Source: Stenopsyche tienmushanensis (Eukaryota > Arthropoda > Insecta > Trichoptera > Stenopsychidae). Taken from it: 64,000 nt of DNA. A program made the translations under genes and the position numbers. Below are positions 12,251 through 23,223 of this stretch, in pieces; position 1 is the stretch's first letter; each line of letters starts with the position of its first letter. Under the pieces are notes generated by a model that was not told the DNA's origin, did not search any database, and saw only the letters and a program-made list of their open reading frames with translations. The stretch is taken from assembly GCA_008973525.1 (NCBI GenBank), contig WACJ01000095.1, positions 310,001 to 374,000 on the forward strand, read 5' to 3'.

Positions 12251-13751
12251 CGGTCGTTTTGATCGTTTGCCTAAATTTCGCTATTTACTTCATAGATTCT
12301 CCTATTTTTATTTAAATAATCATATCCTAACTTAATCGAAAGAAAACCTCCGCATGAAAAATTCATACCTTTGAAGTCTTCAATGAACAAGGTAGAAACT
12401 GTCCCTTAAGAAGACGAAAAATGAATAAGTCTATTATAAATTATAATTTTAAAAATATCTTTTATAGTATGTGAGTAAAGAATATTATATTTTTTGCCTT
12501 CAGGACGAAAGTTGTACATTTTAAAATTTGCATTACAAATGTATCTCTATTACAAACGTAACTGCGGATTGTTTTCTTATTCTTTGCGGGGTCGTTTTGC
12601 GTATTATTTAATTATTTAAAAAAGCAAACAAAGGACACTGTCGTCGAAAAAACATAATGCTTTGTCCTTAATAAGCTTTCCATAATTAAAATATCGCATG
12701 TTTAACGAACTTAATTATTATGCTACCGCTAGCCCATGGACCATTTTTCAGCGACCGCATCTTTGAAGATAGCGAAAATTTTCTTTGGTATTACTGATAA
12801 TAAAAACTTTACATTTTGATCGTGCAAAAAAGTTTTCAGACAGACAAGACGCCTTCTGTTTAAAAAAGAGGGCCTGTGAGCGTTCTATATTAAGAAAAAT
12901 TAAAGCAACTTTAGTGCTATGAGCCATTTTTTTAATTGTTGGCCATTAAATTCTGTTGTACGGAGTAGAAACATGGCAGCCGGTTTTAGATGTGCGCTTA
13001 ATTTTCAGAACAATTGCATTTCACTGCAAGCAATCGTCTTAAGTTCTTCATACTGAGGTGCAGCTGAAAGCGTAATTAATTTAAATAGTTTTTTAAAATG
13101 CAATTTTGTTGGAAATTAAAGTAACATGGGAGCTTTTCAGCGCTATCCAATCATTTTAATATGATTAATTCCTGCAATGTTTCATATTGAAATGATCTTG
13201 AATAAGATTTTAACATCCAGTCAATCACAAAGCTCTGTATACTTTCACGGCTAATATTTGATATCAGGTACTATAAATATATGTTTCAGACACTTGGATA
13301 TAACGAGCATGAATTTTGAAAGCTATATGCCTCCAAAATATGTATTCAACTTCGTTAAAGTACAATGTAACAGACACTGTCTCCAGCTTGCATCAGTAAA
13401 TTCCACTCCTTAGCTCCTGAATGTATTGCCGCTTCAGTAAACCTTAAATTGTTATACTGTTTAAATATACTATATATAGTTATATTCAATTTAAATTGGT
13501 ACAATAATTTGCATTTTTGACTATAAAAATAATGTATTCGACATCATATTTATTTGTATTTTCATGAAATATAATCAAAATCCAAATAAAAATCAAATTG
13601 ATTTGTTACGAGCGATTCAACGATGAAATCACTGATATAACGAGCAAATATCTTTCATAAATTTGAATTAATTGCATATTATTAGTTCCTATAGTTATGA
13701 CCACATTTGAACTTATATTTAAAATTTGTGTTCTCAGGTTATTTTAATATA
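12251..13751. other. No gene seen
   Basis: AT-rich sequence with no supported features. Confidence 0.4.
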
Positions 13752-14006
13752 GTTGTCTCTCTTCAGGTTATTTTAACAGCGCCATCTCTTGTGGCCCTGC
13801 GGAGACATTGAACCTGCATACTGATCGCTTCTTGCGCGTGCACCGTTGCATTTGGCCTTGGCTGCGGGAGGTCGTCCTTCCTGCAGCCAGATCTCTCTCT
13901 AAATCGTTATTTAAAGAAGAGAGTCTTTCTATTCGACGCCCATCTATTCCCATCCGTTCGTCCAGCAACATCACGGCCCGATAGAAGAACGGACCCGTGC
14001 GCTAAC
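13752..14006 (+). mobile_element. LTR-like terminal repeat family L, copy 2 (opposite orientation)
   Basis: The family L blocks run in the reverse direction to copy 1: TTTTAACAGCGCCATCTCTT, GTGGCCCTGCGGAGACAT, TGCGGGAGGTCGTCC, CAGCCAGATCTCTCTCT, CAGCAACATCACGGCCCGAT and AGAAGAACGGACCCGTGCG. It lacks the outer GC-rich leader. The 68-codon minus-strand frame through it is a by-product of the repeat. Confidence 0.6.
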
Positions 14007-16619
14007 ATTGATCTTGTATATTATTATATTATGCCTCTTTATATTTGTTTTCATAAATGTACAGCATCTTCATTTGCATAAAAATTTTAGAATCAAATTT
14101 GGTTATAACGAGTACATACGAATTATTCGTACAAATCAACAATTATTTTAACCTGTATTATTTATAAAACTATCATAGAACATTCATTCATATTATTAAG
14201 TGACCCATTATCAACTATAATACGTGATACAAAATCATTTATTCGTATATTTTTATATAAATATATTCGTTGATTTTTGCTCGTTATATCCGTGATTATG
14301 AAATTTTATAGATAATTTTAATAAAAATCCATCGTTTTATGGCACAATATGATAATGTATATAACGACTGATGTGCTTAACGAGCTAAAGTGCTTTTTTT
14401 ACAATAAAGCTCGTTTGTATAGTTATATTGGGGTCTAATCGCTAATCTTAGTAAATAGTTTAAGCTATAAGACTATGAATTGATAGTTCTAATGGAATAT
14501 CTCAACTTATCTAGCATTGTTTTAAGCAGCTTTGTGAGGTGAGGTATTTGGACAGCAGCGGATCGATTAGCTCGATGAAAGTGCAGTTTTTACTGGATGC
14601 CTTCCCGTTTTTGCTTGGCTTGACTATCTGCTTTATTTATTCGGTAATTGTTAACGTTCTTGTGATCTAATGATTAGCTCTTTGGTAATTTTGTGTGGGC
14701 GAGATGACGCAGAGCGGTTATCAGCTACATCTTTTTGTCGTCCTTCGGACGCATTGCGTCAAATTAACAACGGCATTTATCAGTTCTCTTGCGTGTGCAT
14801 CGCTTGTCCTGCTTCTTTGCATCTCTCTAAAGGGGAAAAAATATGCGCGGGAAATAAGAAGATAAAGTCGATGGATAACCTTGGCTGCGAGAAGAGTTAT
14901 TCTTGCAGTTAGGCTCGTTTGTAATCTCGTAGCTTTAACTTCTTCTTAACACACGGTCTTTGGATGGCCTTTTTTGTCATAACTTTTTAAATGACCACTA
15001 CCCAGTTATTTTCCTGTTGTCGTATAAAATCAATTTTTTTTGTGATGAGCTTTGTCATTTTCAAATAGTCAAATTTGTAAAATATTGCACAAAATCTTTC
15101 TCAATCACGGTCGATCGTATTAATTGAAATTCCGACTTTTCATGTGATATGCCCTAGTATGCCCTTGATGATAAACTTCAAATTTATTTTTCATGCAAAT
15201 CTTTATTACGGATCTAGTATTGTCAGGGGTTCTTTTTCATTAAGAAGCACAGTTTGAAGATTTTTAATAAGTTCTTAGAATTCCAAAAGTTGAGTACAAG
15301 TCTTTATAGCTGCGAGACCCCTGCAGGAGCATATCCTGACAATTCATAGGAGGGTAGAGTATCGGGGGTGTGCGCTTTTTGCGGCTTTGCCGCAAATTCC
15401 GGTCTTTACGGTGCCAGAAGTCTGCCAGGGACGAGGGTATAAAGGGGTAAACTGCGCCAACTTTTATGTGCAGCAATTTGTTTTAATTTATGCGCGTTAA
15501 CATTCACACTTTCAACGGCCACAACACAGTTTCCCACATTCGTCCGCATCTCCACGTATTATCATAATCCCTTAATATTATATTTGCTCCTCTAATTAAT
15601 GGTTCATTACGCTGACATTATCGTTTAGCATCGGTTGAATGGGTTGTTTTTGGGGCGTGGGCTTTTGGTGTAGAAAAAAGCTGTTTGTCTCGGGGGTTAT
15701 TTTTAAAACGCGCGAAAAGCGAAAAGGCCCGTAAAACTCGATCTGCGTTATGGATTGTTTAGCACGCTGGAGTTGTTTTTATGGCAGATGTCTGGATTGA
15801 TTTTAATATTTTTATTTTGTAAATATATTTTGCATGATCCCATGTGGAATATGAGATTAAGATACACTGCTCTAACATAAAATAAAATGCTCAAAAAGAT
15901 GTTCACGAGCAAATTCACGAGCATAAGATCGCTTTTTTTTTTAGATGTGTCGAAATATAGAAATAATTATCGATGGACGAATGGATGAGATACATTGGAG
16001 TGATTTAAAACGGAATAAATACCACAAGTTGTAAATAAAATTCCAGTTTATTTTAAAGTCAAATTCGCGTTACACCAAATCTTCCTTGGGCATTTTTTTA
16101 TTTTCAAATAGCTCTGCACAAACAGCATTTTGTACATGTTGTGAATCTCACGTATTAGGTCGTACGTCACCCGAGAATGTCACGTACGTTTTTGGTATTT
16201 TTATTCCCGTAAAAATGTTTGAATCCCGTTACAATGTGCTTTGCTGTAGATAATTTTTTTACTTCATCCGGAACAAATTGTGTCATTTTCAAATATAATT
16301 ATTTATAATAATTTGTGACGATGACGTCTTTGTATCTTAATTTATATTGGTTTTTTTTTAGAAAATATTGTACATCCTTTCTCTGCCATCTTTGCTCATG
16401 ATTGATAGAGAAGCTCATTATTATTTTATAGCTGGAGATTATCTTATCTTTCGAAAATGTGAAATAGATACTATTGATTGAACGGACCGGCTGATTTTAG
16501 TTTTCTTTCTGATCTCATCCACCTTGCGGCGTCTCCTCTTCTGTCCAATAGTAAACGAAGCACACGAGCTATCTAACAAAATTTTTTAAAACGTCATTAC
16601 TTTTGAAAATCATGATTCT
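14007..16619. other. No gene supported; small GC-richer patches
   Basis: Two patches (14690-14910 and 15340-15480) are richer in GC than the background. The second contains a small hairpin GCGGCTTTGCCGC at 15381-15393 and a TATAAA at 15438-15443 on the plus strand. No exon with a convincing signal or domain follows, so I do not call a gene. Confidence 0.35.
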
Positions 16620-16762
16620 GTAGCGTGGGCCGCGCTACCGCACGGGTTCGTTCTTCTATCCCACTTCTGACACCATTGTAACGTTTGAGGCGAGGCCGCT
16701 CTCGGGGGCAGAGTTCCCAGGTGGCTTCCCGCCTCCACGTGCTCGTTTGGATGGATTTTTGG
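16620..16762 (-). mobile_element. LTR-like family L, copy 3, with possible tRNA-Leu primer site
   Basis: The minus strand at 16675-16660 reads TGGTGTCAGAAGTGGG. This is the complement of the 3' end of insect tRNA-Leu and a common retrotransposon primer-binding site. It is directly preceded by ...ACGTTACAA, as expected for an LTR end. It is followed by ATAGAAGAACGAACCCGTGC, which is shared with the other family L copies. The GC-rich block with GGGGGCAGAGTTCCC is shared with copy 1. Confidence 0.5.
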
Positions 16763-16870
16763 CAAGTTATAGATGAGACCGGCCATCAATTATAGATGTA
16801 TTTATTTATATCTTTTGAATAACGTAAAATACAAAAAAAGCATATCTAATAGAAAATTAGTATATTATTA

Positions 16871-17673
16871 GGTCGAGTCATAAATAGTTGCCGATTTTTT
16901 TTTGTAGCTTTTGAGCGTATTTATCGGCACTGATTGTTTCATTTCGATATATAAATTCGTGATGGATAATATCTCAACGATTCCACCATACACATAATAC
17001 ATTTTTTCCCATGAATATTGGCTTTAAGATCCTGTAAAGGAGGTTGATCTGTATCAAGCCACTGTCTTTTGTTTACAACATTATCGTACGTTTACCCATT
17101 TTTCATCTCCAGTAATTATTCTGTTTGAAATTAGCTCAATTTTTTGCCATAAGAGGAGACTCTGGCAATAGACATGCGATTTTATTTATTGCTTCCACTA
17201 AGATTATGCGGCATCCACACACCCAAAGTGCCGGTAAATAGTTGATTGTGACGTATTTAGCTTCTCTGATCATTTAAAATGTTTTCATCAAAGTCGGAAG
17301 GGCGACCCACCCTTGGTTCATTTTTCGGGTTCTCATCTCCCGAGTGAAATTTTAAAAAACAATTTCATACTGTCCGTTCATTCACTGCTTTTTTAACGTA
17401 TATATCGCATTATTTTTAGGCGTAGCCTTACCACTGTTGCTTTGTTTAAACTCCCAAAGCATTATATGACGAAAATATACTTTTTGATTTTGCATTTTAC
17501 GGGGAAAAAATACTATAACATAATATATGACACGGTTAATAGTTGCTGAAAGACTGACAGTACTCATATCTATTTAATGATACCCTATATTCATCAATAC
17601 GGATGACTTATCAAAGGTAAAACTGAATAATTACAACGGTTTCTTTTCGCCGGCAACTATTTATGACTCACAA
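16871..17673 (-). mobile_element. Decayed mariner element with matching inverted ends
   Basis: Both ends carry GAGTCATAAATAGTTGCCG in inverted orientation (left starts near 16871 after TA; right ends near 17672). Inside, the minus strand gives mariner transposase scraps, including GKNVLCVWWNR and ETISADKYAQKLQ, the region just after the first catalytic Asp of Mos1-like transposases. These are separated by stops and frameshifts. The length is about 0.8 kb, shorter than a full 1.3-kb mariner, so it is internally deleted and dead. Confidence 0.7.
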
Positions 17674-17929
17674 GAGGGTGGCGATGATAATATTTGGTAT
17701 TTTTCTTCTTATGGTACCATATTCATCATCGGATGTAGGAAATCTTCATAGGATAAATTTATAGGGTAAGAATCTTTCATGTTGTGGTTTCTTATTGCCT
17801 TTCACGCGTAAGATCATTCGAATAAGTCTAACAAAAAAGTGGACCGACTTACACAATTTGAAAATCTTTTTATCTATAAATATTGATTTGATGGCAGGAT
17901 TTGGAGACGTTTGTATGTATAAAATTATT

Positions 17930-17935
17930 TTTATT
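17930..17935 (-). terminator. Polyadenylation signal of peptide gene 1
   Basis: AATAAA on the minus strand, 127 bases after the stop codon of the upstream seven-cysteine peptide gene. It is the first good signal in its 3' region. Confidence 0.5.
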
Positions 17936-18062
17936 AAAATGTTTAATTACAATTCCAATCGATGATTTTAACTACTTATAAACTATGTACAAATCTAAAT
18001 TACGAGAACATAGATGTGTTGGTGTGAGATTTTCTAGTGGCAACGAGCATCATGGAGTCCCC

Positions 18063-19549
18063 TTATTTCCATCCGCAGTAAGTCGAGCACCAGCACATGG
18101 GGTGGGTCCATTCTGGCCAGCAGATCTTCAACCATCTGAAGAAGCATCTGCACTTGGGGATCCACCAGTATTTTTGGCAAAAGCTGTAGCTACGCGCATA
18201 GGGGAAGCTCGAGTCCAAAGCTTTCGCTTCCATGGACGATGTCAATTCCGTATTTTCACCAGGTGGTGCGATGCCATAGAGGTCGAACCATTTTGGATTT
18301 TCGGAACTGTCCGATTCCAGCGAGGTTGAGTTCACCTGGAATTCAAAAAAAAAAAAAATAATTCAATAATAAAAAAGAAAAATAAATCCGTGGCATATGG
18401 TGTAAATCCTGACGCCGACAAAACCACCGCAATTTAAAAAGGGTAAGGCTCACAAAGTGAGCGCTTTAAATCGAGCCCAAAACTGTTAAAATTACAAAGA
18501 GTGCAAAAAATCCACGAAAAGGTCTATTATCAGGATGGATTGGGATGCATTTGCATTTTACATAGTTTCAAGCATGTACTCGAATAATGAAGCATTTCAT
18601 ACAAGTTATACTGCGTCAGAGGGTTTAAATTATCCATTCTATGAAAAATACGGTCATGGGTTTTGATTAATTTTTTTTAGATATTCAATATTTTTGCAGA
18701 ATGTCTCACTGTATATTTATAGTAAAGCTTATTAACTTATAGAAATAAATTGATTTTACGTATTGCTTCCATTTGTTAACGACAATTGTTAGCTAAAATA
18801 TGAAGCTGTGTGTTGTGTAATATATAATAAAATAGGCTTGTTACTGGTCTAGCGGTTGCTTTATGCTATGCACTTACACATAGTATGCGCATGCGCCGCG
18901 CACGTCTATATAATGTATGCGACGGACACAGACACAGTATCTAATCGTCGTTATCCGGTTTATGTTAAATCTGAAGAATGTTATATTTAAGATTGAAGTT
19001 AAATCTTGTAGATAAAAAATTTAATAGAAATTTTTAATAAAAACTCTCAGGAGCAAACATTGATTTATTTGCTTTGACAAGGATGATGTATGGTTTAGAA
19101 GCATCTGGGATGGATGTTAAAGTGAATCGTAGCATATTGCTTATGAATAAATATTTCTTATGATCAGGCTTATAATATCCACACGAGAATAAAGAATGCT
19201 TTAAAGTCATGTTGGTTTTTAATTGGATCTTTTAATATATTTTATTGATGAAGAGCAAAAAAAATATGGTCAAGGGATGAAATTTAAATCCATCGGATGA
19301 AAATCCATTAATTGACGAGGCACCCATTCTATCCCAAGTCCACCGTCGAACATTGAATTCGTTACGATATCGGGATTCGGGCTCGTTATCGATTCTGAGG
19401 CACGTTCCTGAAAGTTTGGTTTTTTTTACAAATTCATTACGGCCGAAACTTTGTCCTTCTTCAAGCAAAGTTGTGTGGGGATTTGTGTGTATTTTGGAGT
19501 GACTTACAAGAAGGAAGCAGCCGAAGAGTAGGAAGACGAACTTCAACAT
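18063..19549 (-). CDS. Secreted seven-cysteine peptide, gene 1 (two exons)
   Basis: The coding sequence joins exon 1 (19549 down to 19508, 42 bases) to exon 2 (18335 down to 18063), giving 104 residues. Exon 1 encodes MLKFVFLLFGCFLL, a signal-peptide core, and ends at donor GTAAGT. Exon 2 begins after a T-rich tract and TTCCAG, in phase 0, continuing VNSTSLES. Cleavage near residue 17 is likely. Residues 18-57 are a polar, Ser/Glu-rich spacer. FPY lies at 58-60. The C-terminal domain has Cys 67, 76, 78, 86, 95, 97 and 101 (C-x8-C-x-C-x7-C-x8-C-x-C-x3-C) and many Trp. The signal peptide and cysteines suggest a secreted, disulfide-bonded peptide. Its function is unknown and I do not recognise the family. 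Its closest relative is the gene 3.2 kb upstream, in the same orientation, with the same exon plan. The long plus-strand frame across exon 2 is a shadow. Confidence 0.8.
18336..19507 (-). other. Intron of peptide gene 1
   Basis: This phase-0 intron of 1172 bases is bounded by GTAAGT and CAG with a poly-T tract before the acceptor. It lies at exactly the same codon boundary (after codon 14) as the 71-base intron of gene 2. It carries a copy of repeat B, so part of its extra length comes from an inserted repeat. Confidence 0.75.
18775..18960 (+). repeat. Dispersed repeat B, copy 2 (inside gene 1 intron)
   Basis: It carries GAAGCTGTGTGTTGTGTAAT, ATATAATAAAATAGGCTTG, TTACTGGTCTAGCGGTTGCT and TTATGCTATG, followed by a CpG-rich tail GCGCATGCGCCGCGCAC. 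It matches copies at 20.3 and 35.7 kb. Confidence 0.7.
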
Positions 19550-19584
19550 GGTGATCGGTTCACCTGAATCACTCGCCAAGGAAA

Positions 19585-19618
19585 ACTGAAATATGAAATA
19601 AAGATGGCGGTTTTTATA
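19585..19618 (-). promoter_or_regulatory. Core promoter of peptide gene 1
   Basis: TATAAAAA occupies 19618-19611 on the minus strand, and the arthropod initiator TCAGT occupies 19589-19585. Taking the initiator A (19587) as +1 puts the TATA start at -31 and gives a 38-base 5' UTR before the ATG. The sequence after the initiator, TCAGTTTTCCTT, nearly matches that of gene 2. Confidence 0.7.
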
Positions 19619-20275
19619 TTGTCATTGATCGTAATTAAAGCGATCGTATTGATGCATATTTTACGACGTGTCAATATTGAAGGTGGATGTAAATACGCTG
19701 AGTCAACAAACGCTGGTCCATCAATCAAAATGGGAACAAAACACATGTGGAGGAACTCGGGAGCAGTTGAGCAATCATAATATTATTTATTGCTTCTGCG
19801 ACTTTTTATTAAATAAAACACAGGATCAAATATTATGTAATCAAACAATGGTTGATACAGAGGTTGATGGGATACAGAGTGATATGATTTAATTTATTAC
19901 TTTTGAGCTATTATAATCGATTTGCTGACTGCAAATATGGCAGAGTTTATTGGCATTACAGATTTGCATATTTTTGGGTTATTTATTGGGTCATCAATTG
20001 AAAAACGTCGGTAAAACGTATTTGATATGACTATAATATGATCCTGAAGAGAATACAAATTTGTTTTAAAAATTGGAATATTATACGGAGAACAGACAGA
20101 CATACATTCAGCTGTATATTTTGATAAACAGTCCACATAATCATATCGTATCGCTTGTTTTTTCTGAGAGCATACACCATGAGTTATTAGTGAAAATTTA
20201 GCATTTATAATGAGATTTATATTATTTGTAATTCACTGCTTTAAAGAAGAAATCCTAGAAAAAGGTTTTCTTAAA
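19619..20275. other. Spacer between peptide gene 1 and repeat B
   Basis: It holds the upstream region of gene 1. No further coding exon or repeat was recognised. Confidence 0.4.
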
Positions 20276-20415
20276 CATAAAGCTGTGTTTGTGTAATATA
20301 TAATAAAATAAGTACGTTACTGGTATAGCGGTTGCTTTATGATATATATAGACATACAAAGTAGAGGCGGCGTGGCGCATGCGCGTAGCGTTTCTATCAT
20401 GTAAGCAACAGAGGC
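20276..20415 (+). repeat. Dispersed repeat B, copy 3
   Basis: It carries AAAGCTGTGTTTGTGTAATA, TATAATAAAATAAG and TTACTGGTATAGCGGTTGCT, then GGCGCATGCGCGTAGCG. It lies in the spacer between the two peptide genes, in the same orientation as the intronic copy. It is followed by a CTCTCTCTCTCT run at about 20432. Confidence 0.7.
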
Positions 20416-20609
20416 TCTGTATACGATTCTCTCTCTCTCTTTCCGATCAACTGCCAGTTGGAGTTTCACTTTTCGTGACGTTCAAGCCAATTTATCCTTA
20501 CGCGCCTTTAAAGTTTTCGATTGCAAAAATATTTCATTATAATATAGTTTGATATACAAATATATATTTATTTATATTTGCACAAAATTTAATTTCAAAC
20601 TGTCAACAA

Positions 20610-20690
20610 CCCTTTCTAAGTGTTATAATGGAATTGTTTCTGGACTCATATTTTAATGGTTCGGGTTCAAACTCAAATTGTGAAAATGTG
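20610..20690 (+). repeat. tRNA-derived SINE-like repeat S, copy 2
   Basis: TTCTGGACTCATATTTTAAT is followed by GGTTCGGGTTCAAACTC. The GGTTCAAACTC part is close to the pol III B-box consensus. It aligns with the copies at 12.1 and 38.8 kb. Confidence 0.45.
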
Positions 20691-20856
20691 TGTTTTCGAC
20701 CGATTGTAAAATTCGTTTTGTAATGAGAGTTCGTAATCGTTCTGTTAACATATACGGGTATGGCGTCCAATCGCGAGACGCTCATTCGTCATGTCAGTGG
20801 TCCGAAAAGCGGACCGGTTGAACACACAGACTTTGTGGCTACTCCGTTCTCTTTTA

Positions 20857-20890
20857 GAGCTTTTATGATCTGTACGATCATAAAAGGCTC
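20857..20890. repeat. Strong inverted repeat (hairpin)
   Basis: GAGCTTTTATGATC and GATCATAAAAGGCTC flank a five-base TGTAC centre. The arms are 14-15 bases with one bulged base. The purpose is unknown. It may be a short foldback remnant. Confidence 0.6.
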
Positions 20891-21060
20891 AGAGGCTAAC
20901 TTATATGGGTGAATCGCAGCAAATGAGGCCGCAAACGAGTTTAAACTTACTCTACATCCATAAAACTATATATTTATCTTATTCATTTATGTTGCTAGCT
21001 TAGCTAGTTTTTTAGTTTTAAGTTACAAAATCTGGCTAATTTCTCCCTCGGGATCAGAGC

Positions 21061-21500
21061 GCAAGTGGTCAGTCGAAGTTGAGAATGGACATTAAATTCA
21101 GATTTTGCACCATGCTGTGCATTTTGTTGAGCGGGTTGGCATGTTCCCGAATAGCGGGACCAATAAACACCTCGGGTTAGCGGAGAGCCTTCATGTTCCT
21201 TTGCCTTAGATGTGAAGTGATGGACCTATGTTTCATTTTGAATTGCTGAAAAAAGTCGGCCTTATTGCTCTGAAACATCATCACGATGCTGTTGTTTGTT
21301 CCAATGTGAGCAAACGCGGCACCCATCTTGTCCACAGCTTTCTCATGTCAAAATTTTCAGTTAATATGTGATATATGGACCTACTATATCTGCTAGCTCG
21401 CACACTTACAGTCGACGATATCCTATACCATTTTGTGGATTTACTTCACCATTTCTGGGGTGATTCCCTCATTTGGTCGATCACTGCGCTGTTAATTTTG
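21061..21500 (-). pseudogene. Mariner transposase remnant
   Basis: The minus strand reads SIYHILTENFDMRKLWTRW and then VPRLLTLEQ. This matches the conserved helix-turn-helix tail and linker of mariner transposases (family form: HILTEHLDMRKL...RWVPRLLT). Stop codons follow directly, and only scraps resembling the later CFRAI region can be read. It sits upstream of gene 1 and downstream of gene 2. The small plus-strand frame beginning MDIKFRFCTM at 21087 is antisense to this remnant. Confidence 0.65.
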
Positions 21501-21533
21501 GTAGCTCGTACGATATCGTCTAACTTTTCCTTT

Positions 21534-21652
21534 ATCATGATGTATTTAGTACAACTCGACTCTAATAATAGGAATATCGATATGGAATTTAATACATACT
21601 GGGTTCAAAATTTTTCAAAATTTCATGTGGTGTACTAAATACACATCATGGT
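21534..21652. mobile_element. Short foldback element
   Basis: The ends CATGATGTATTTAGTACA and TGTACTAAATACACATCATG are inverted repeats about 119 bases apart. The interior (CTCTAATAATAGGAATATCG, ATATGGAATTTAATACATAC) recurs with changes at 48.14-48.24 kb, which marks it as a small dispersed element. Confidence 0.65.
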
Positions 21653-22629
21653 AGCGCGTGAGTGTTTGTTATTTAGTATTTTTTTAAAAACAATAACCGT
21701 CCTCTATACGTCAGATTGGGTACTCTTGGGACTATCTTCGTATATTATTTTAAAATATTTGTAATGATAATATTTAATTCTATTGAGACGATTGATAAAG
21801 TCGGGCAGGGCTATCTATAAACGATTGATTTGTAATAATCATTGAAATATCATTTAAGAAATTAAGGCTAATTTCATTAATTATTTTTAGGGCTTCTCAC
21901 ATCTAAAGTTTTTGATTCAAATTATGTAAAATCTTTTCTCCAGATCCATTTAAATTTAATATTTATAATAAGGAGAGTCCAGGAACTAGCTTTGTATACC
22001 AGCACTTGAACAAATATTAAACGCCTGTCAGGAAATATATTTATTTCCGCGTTAGTTGATGTTCCGCGCGAATTATATTAAGGCACATAAATTTTCGAGA
22101 AACTCAAGTTTTAAGCCACTGTTATAAATTTAAAAAAATGAATTGTAAACTACGTTACGCATTGTACAAACTCATAAATAACCCACTGAGAACACTTGTT
22201 TTTGTCATCATTTTCCACAAGCTACGCATGGTTCATAAGAATTTTGCTATTGTATCCAATAAGATTCGGGTATGCGAATATGAAGCATTTTGAAGAGTTC
22301 CATGACACTGGCGTCTTTTGTTGTCTAGAGACGCTTTGATTCGGCAATAAAAGATTCCTCGAATGCTGCGATTTGAGAAACACTGATTGAGACTACTTCA
22401 GATTTATCAATAAGATTGCTATTTTGTGTACCCAACCGTGAAATAAGAAACATATTATGTGTTTTTGGTGATTCTAAAGTAATATATGGGAGCAATGTTG
22501 AATTCATTGCATGCTTGTCTCCCAATTTATTGTTTGTAATTGATATCAGATAGAGATTGCAGGTATACGGCGTACAAGTCATGCCATCTTGTTCATACAT
22601 ATATCACAGCATACACTCGATAAATAAAT
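21653..22629. other. No gene supported
   Basis: A 91-codon minus-strand frame (22600-22325, beginning MYEQDGMTCTPYTCNLYLIS) lies here. No family was recognised and no splice partner was found, so it is not called. The rest is AT-rich. Confidence 0.35.
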
Positions 22630-22652
22630 AGATACAAATTTGTATAACAATT

Positions 22653-22658
22653 TTTATT
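22653..22658 (-). terminator. Polyadenylation signal of peptide gene 2
   Basis: AATAAA on the minus strand, about 135 bases after the gene 2 stop codon. An earlier AATAAA lies near 22777, very close to the stop. Either could be used. Confidence 0.4.
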
Positions 22659-22793
22659 GCATCAGGGTTTATAAACTACTTAAAAATAAATAAAATATTT
22701 ATGCGTTGCTATATTTGAGTGCATTATTTATAGAAATGTGCTGAAAAATAATTTAGTTGATTAGGAATTGGTTTATTTAGTCATGGCGATGGT

Positions 22794-23188
22794 TTACCAC
22801 CATCTGCACCATGCGCTGCATGGACACATTTCATGTTGTTGTTCAACTGGTTTACCCCAGCAGTAGACGAGCCAATTGAAGAAGCATTTGCATCTCGATG
22901 CGAAAGGTTTCTTGATGCAAAATACCAATTGTTTCTTGTAAGGGAACCCATCAAGCCCCAAGAATGCTTGAACATTGGATGGTGGTCCACCGGGACCAGC
23001 AGCTTCCGTGTATTTGCCATATGTCACCAAGGTTTCATCCGAGACCATTTCTTCAGAGGCCAAGCTCAACTGGATCTTTAAAATGAGACTCAAAATTATA
23101 CTCAATGTAAAATATTAAACATGTCATAACGAGGTGGATTTCTTACGCAGAAGAATGCCGCGAGCAGGAAGAAGAAGAATTTCGACAT
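22794..23188 (-). CDS. Secreted seven-cysteine peptide, gene 2 (two exons)
   Basis: Exon 1 (23188 down to 23147) encodes MSKFFFFLLAAFFC and ends at donor GTAAGA. Exon 2 (23075 down to 22794) starts IQLSLASEE in phase 0. The product is 107 residues. The signal peptide probably ends near Ser21. The spacer is acidic and then Gly/Pro-rich (AAGPGGPPSN). FPY lies at 58-60. Cysteines are at 67, 76, 78, 86, 98, 100 and 104 (C-x8-C-x-C-x7-C-x11-C-x-C-x3-C). The CFFxWLxxCW core and a CxCSxxCxW end match gene 1, and only the fourth loop differs, by three residues. The odd cysteine count leaves one free or in a dimer bond. A secreted role is likely. The exact function is unknown. Confidence 0.82.
23076..23146 (-). 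other. Intron of peptide gene 2
   Basis: This short phase-0 intron of 71 bases has donor GTAAGA and acceptor TTTTAAAG. A second in-frame acceptor ATCCAG ends six bases downstream and would remove two residues (Ile-Gln). Using the first acceptor keeps the cysteine numbering identical to gene 1. Confidence 0.7.
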
Positions 23189-23223
23189 GGCGGCGTCTTT
23201 GATGGATACTTAAGTCAAGAAAA

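Noticed and set aside
17985..18329. 114-codon plus-strand open frame
   Set aside because: It is antisense to exon 2 of peptide gene 1. The minus strand has signal exon, splice sites and conserved cysteines; the plus frame has no such support.
19232..19579. 115-codon minus-strand frame reading through exon 1 of gene 1
   Set aside because: It runs from the 5' UTR through the signal exon and the GTAAGT donor into the intron. The paralogue comparison supports splicing instead.
21087..21180. Small plus-strand frame with signal-like start (MDIKFRFCTMLCILLSGLAC)
   Set aside because: Tempting as a third secreted peptide, but it is 31 codons, lacks the 14-codon exon plan, and is antisense to a mariner remnant.
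22833..23081. 82-codon plus-strand open frame
   Set aside because: Antisense shadow of exon 2 of peptide gene 2.
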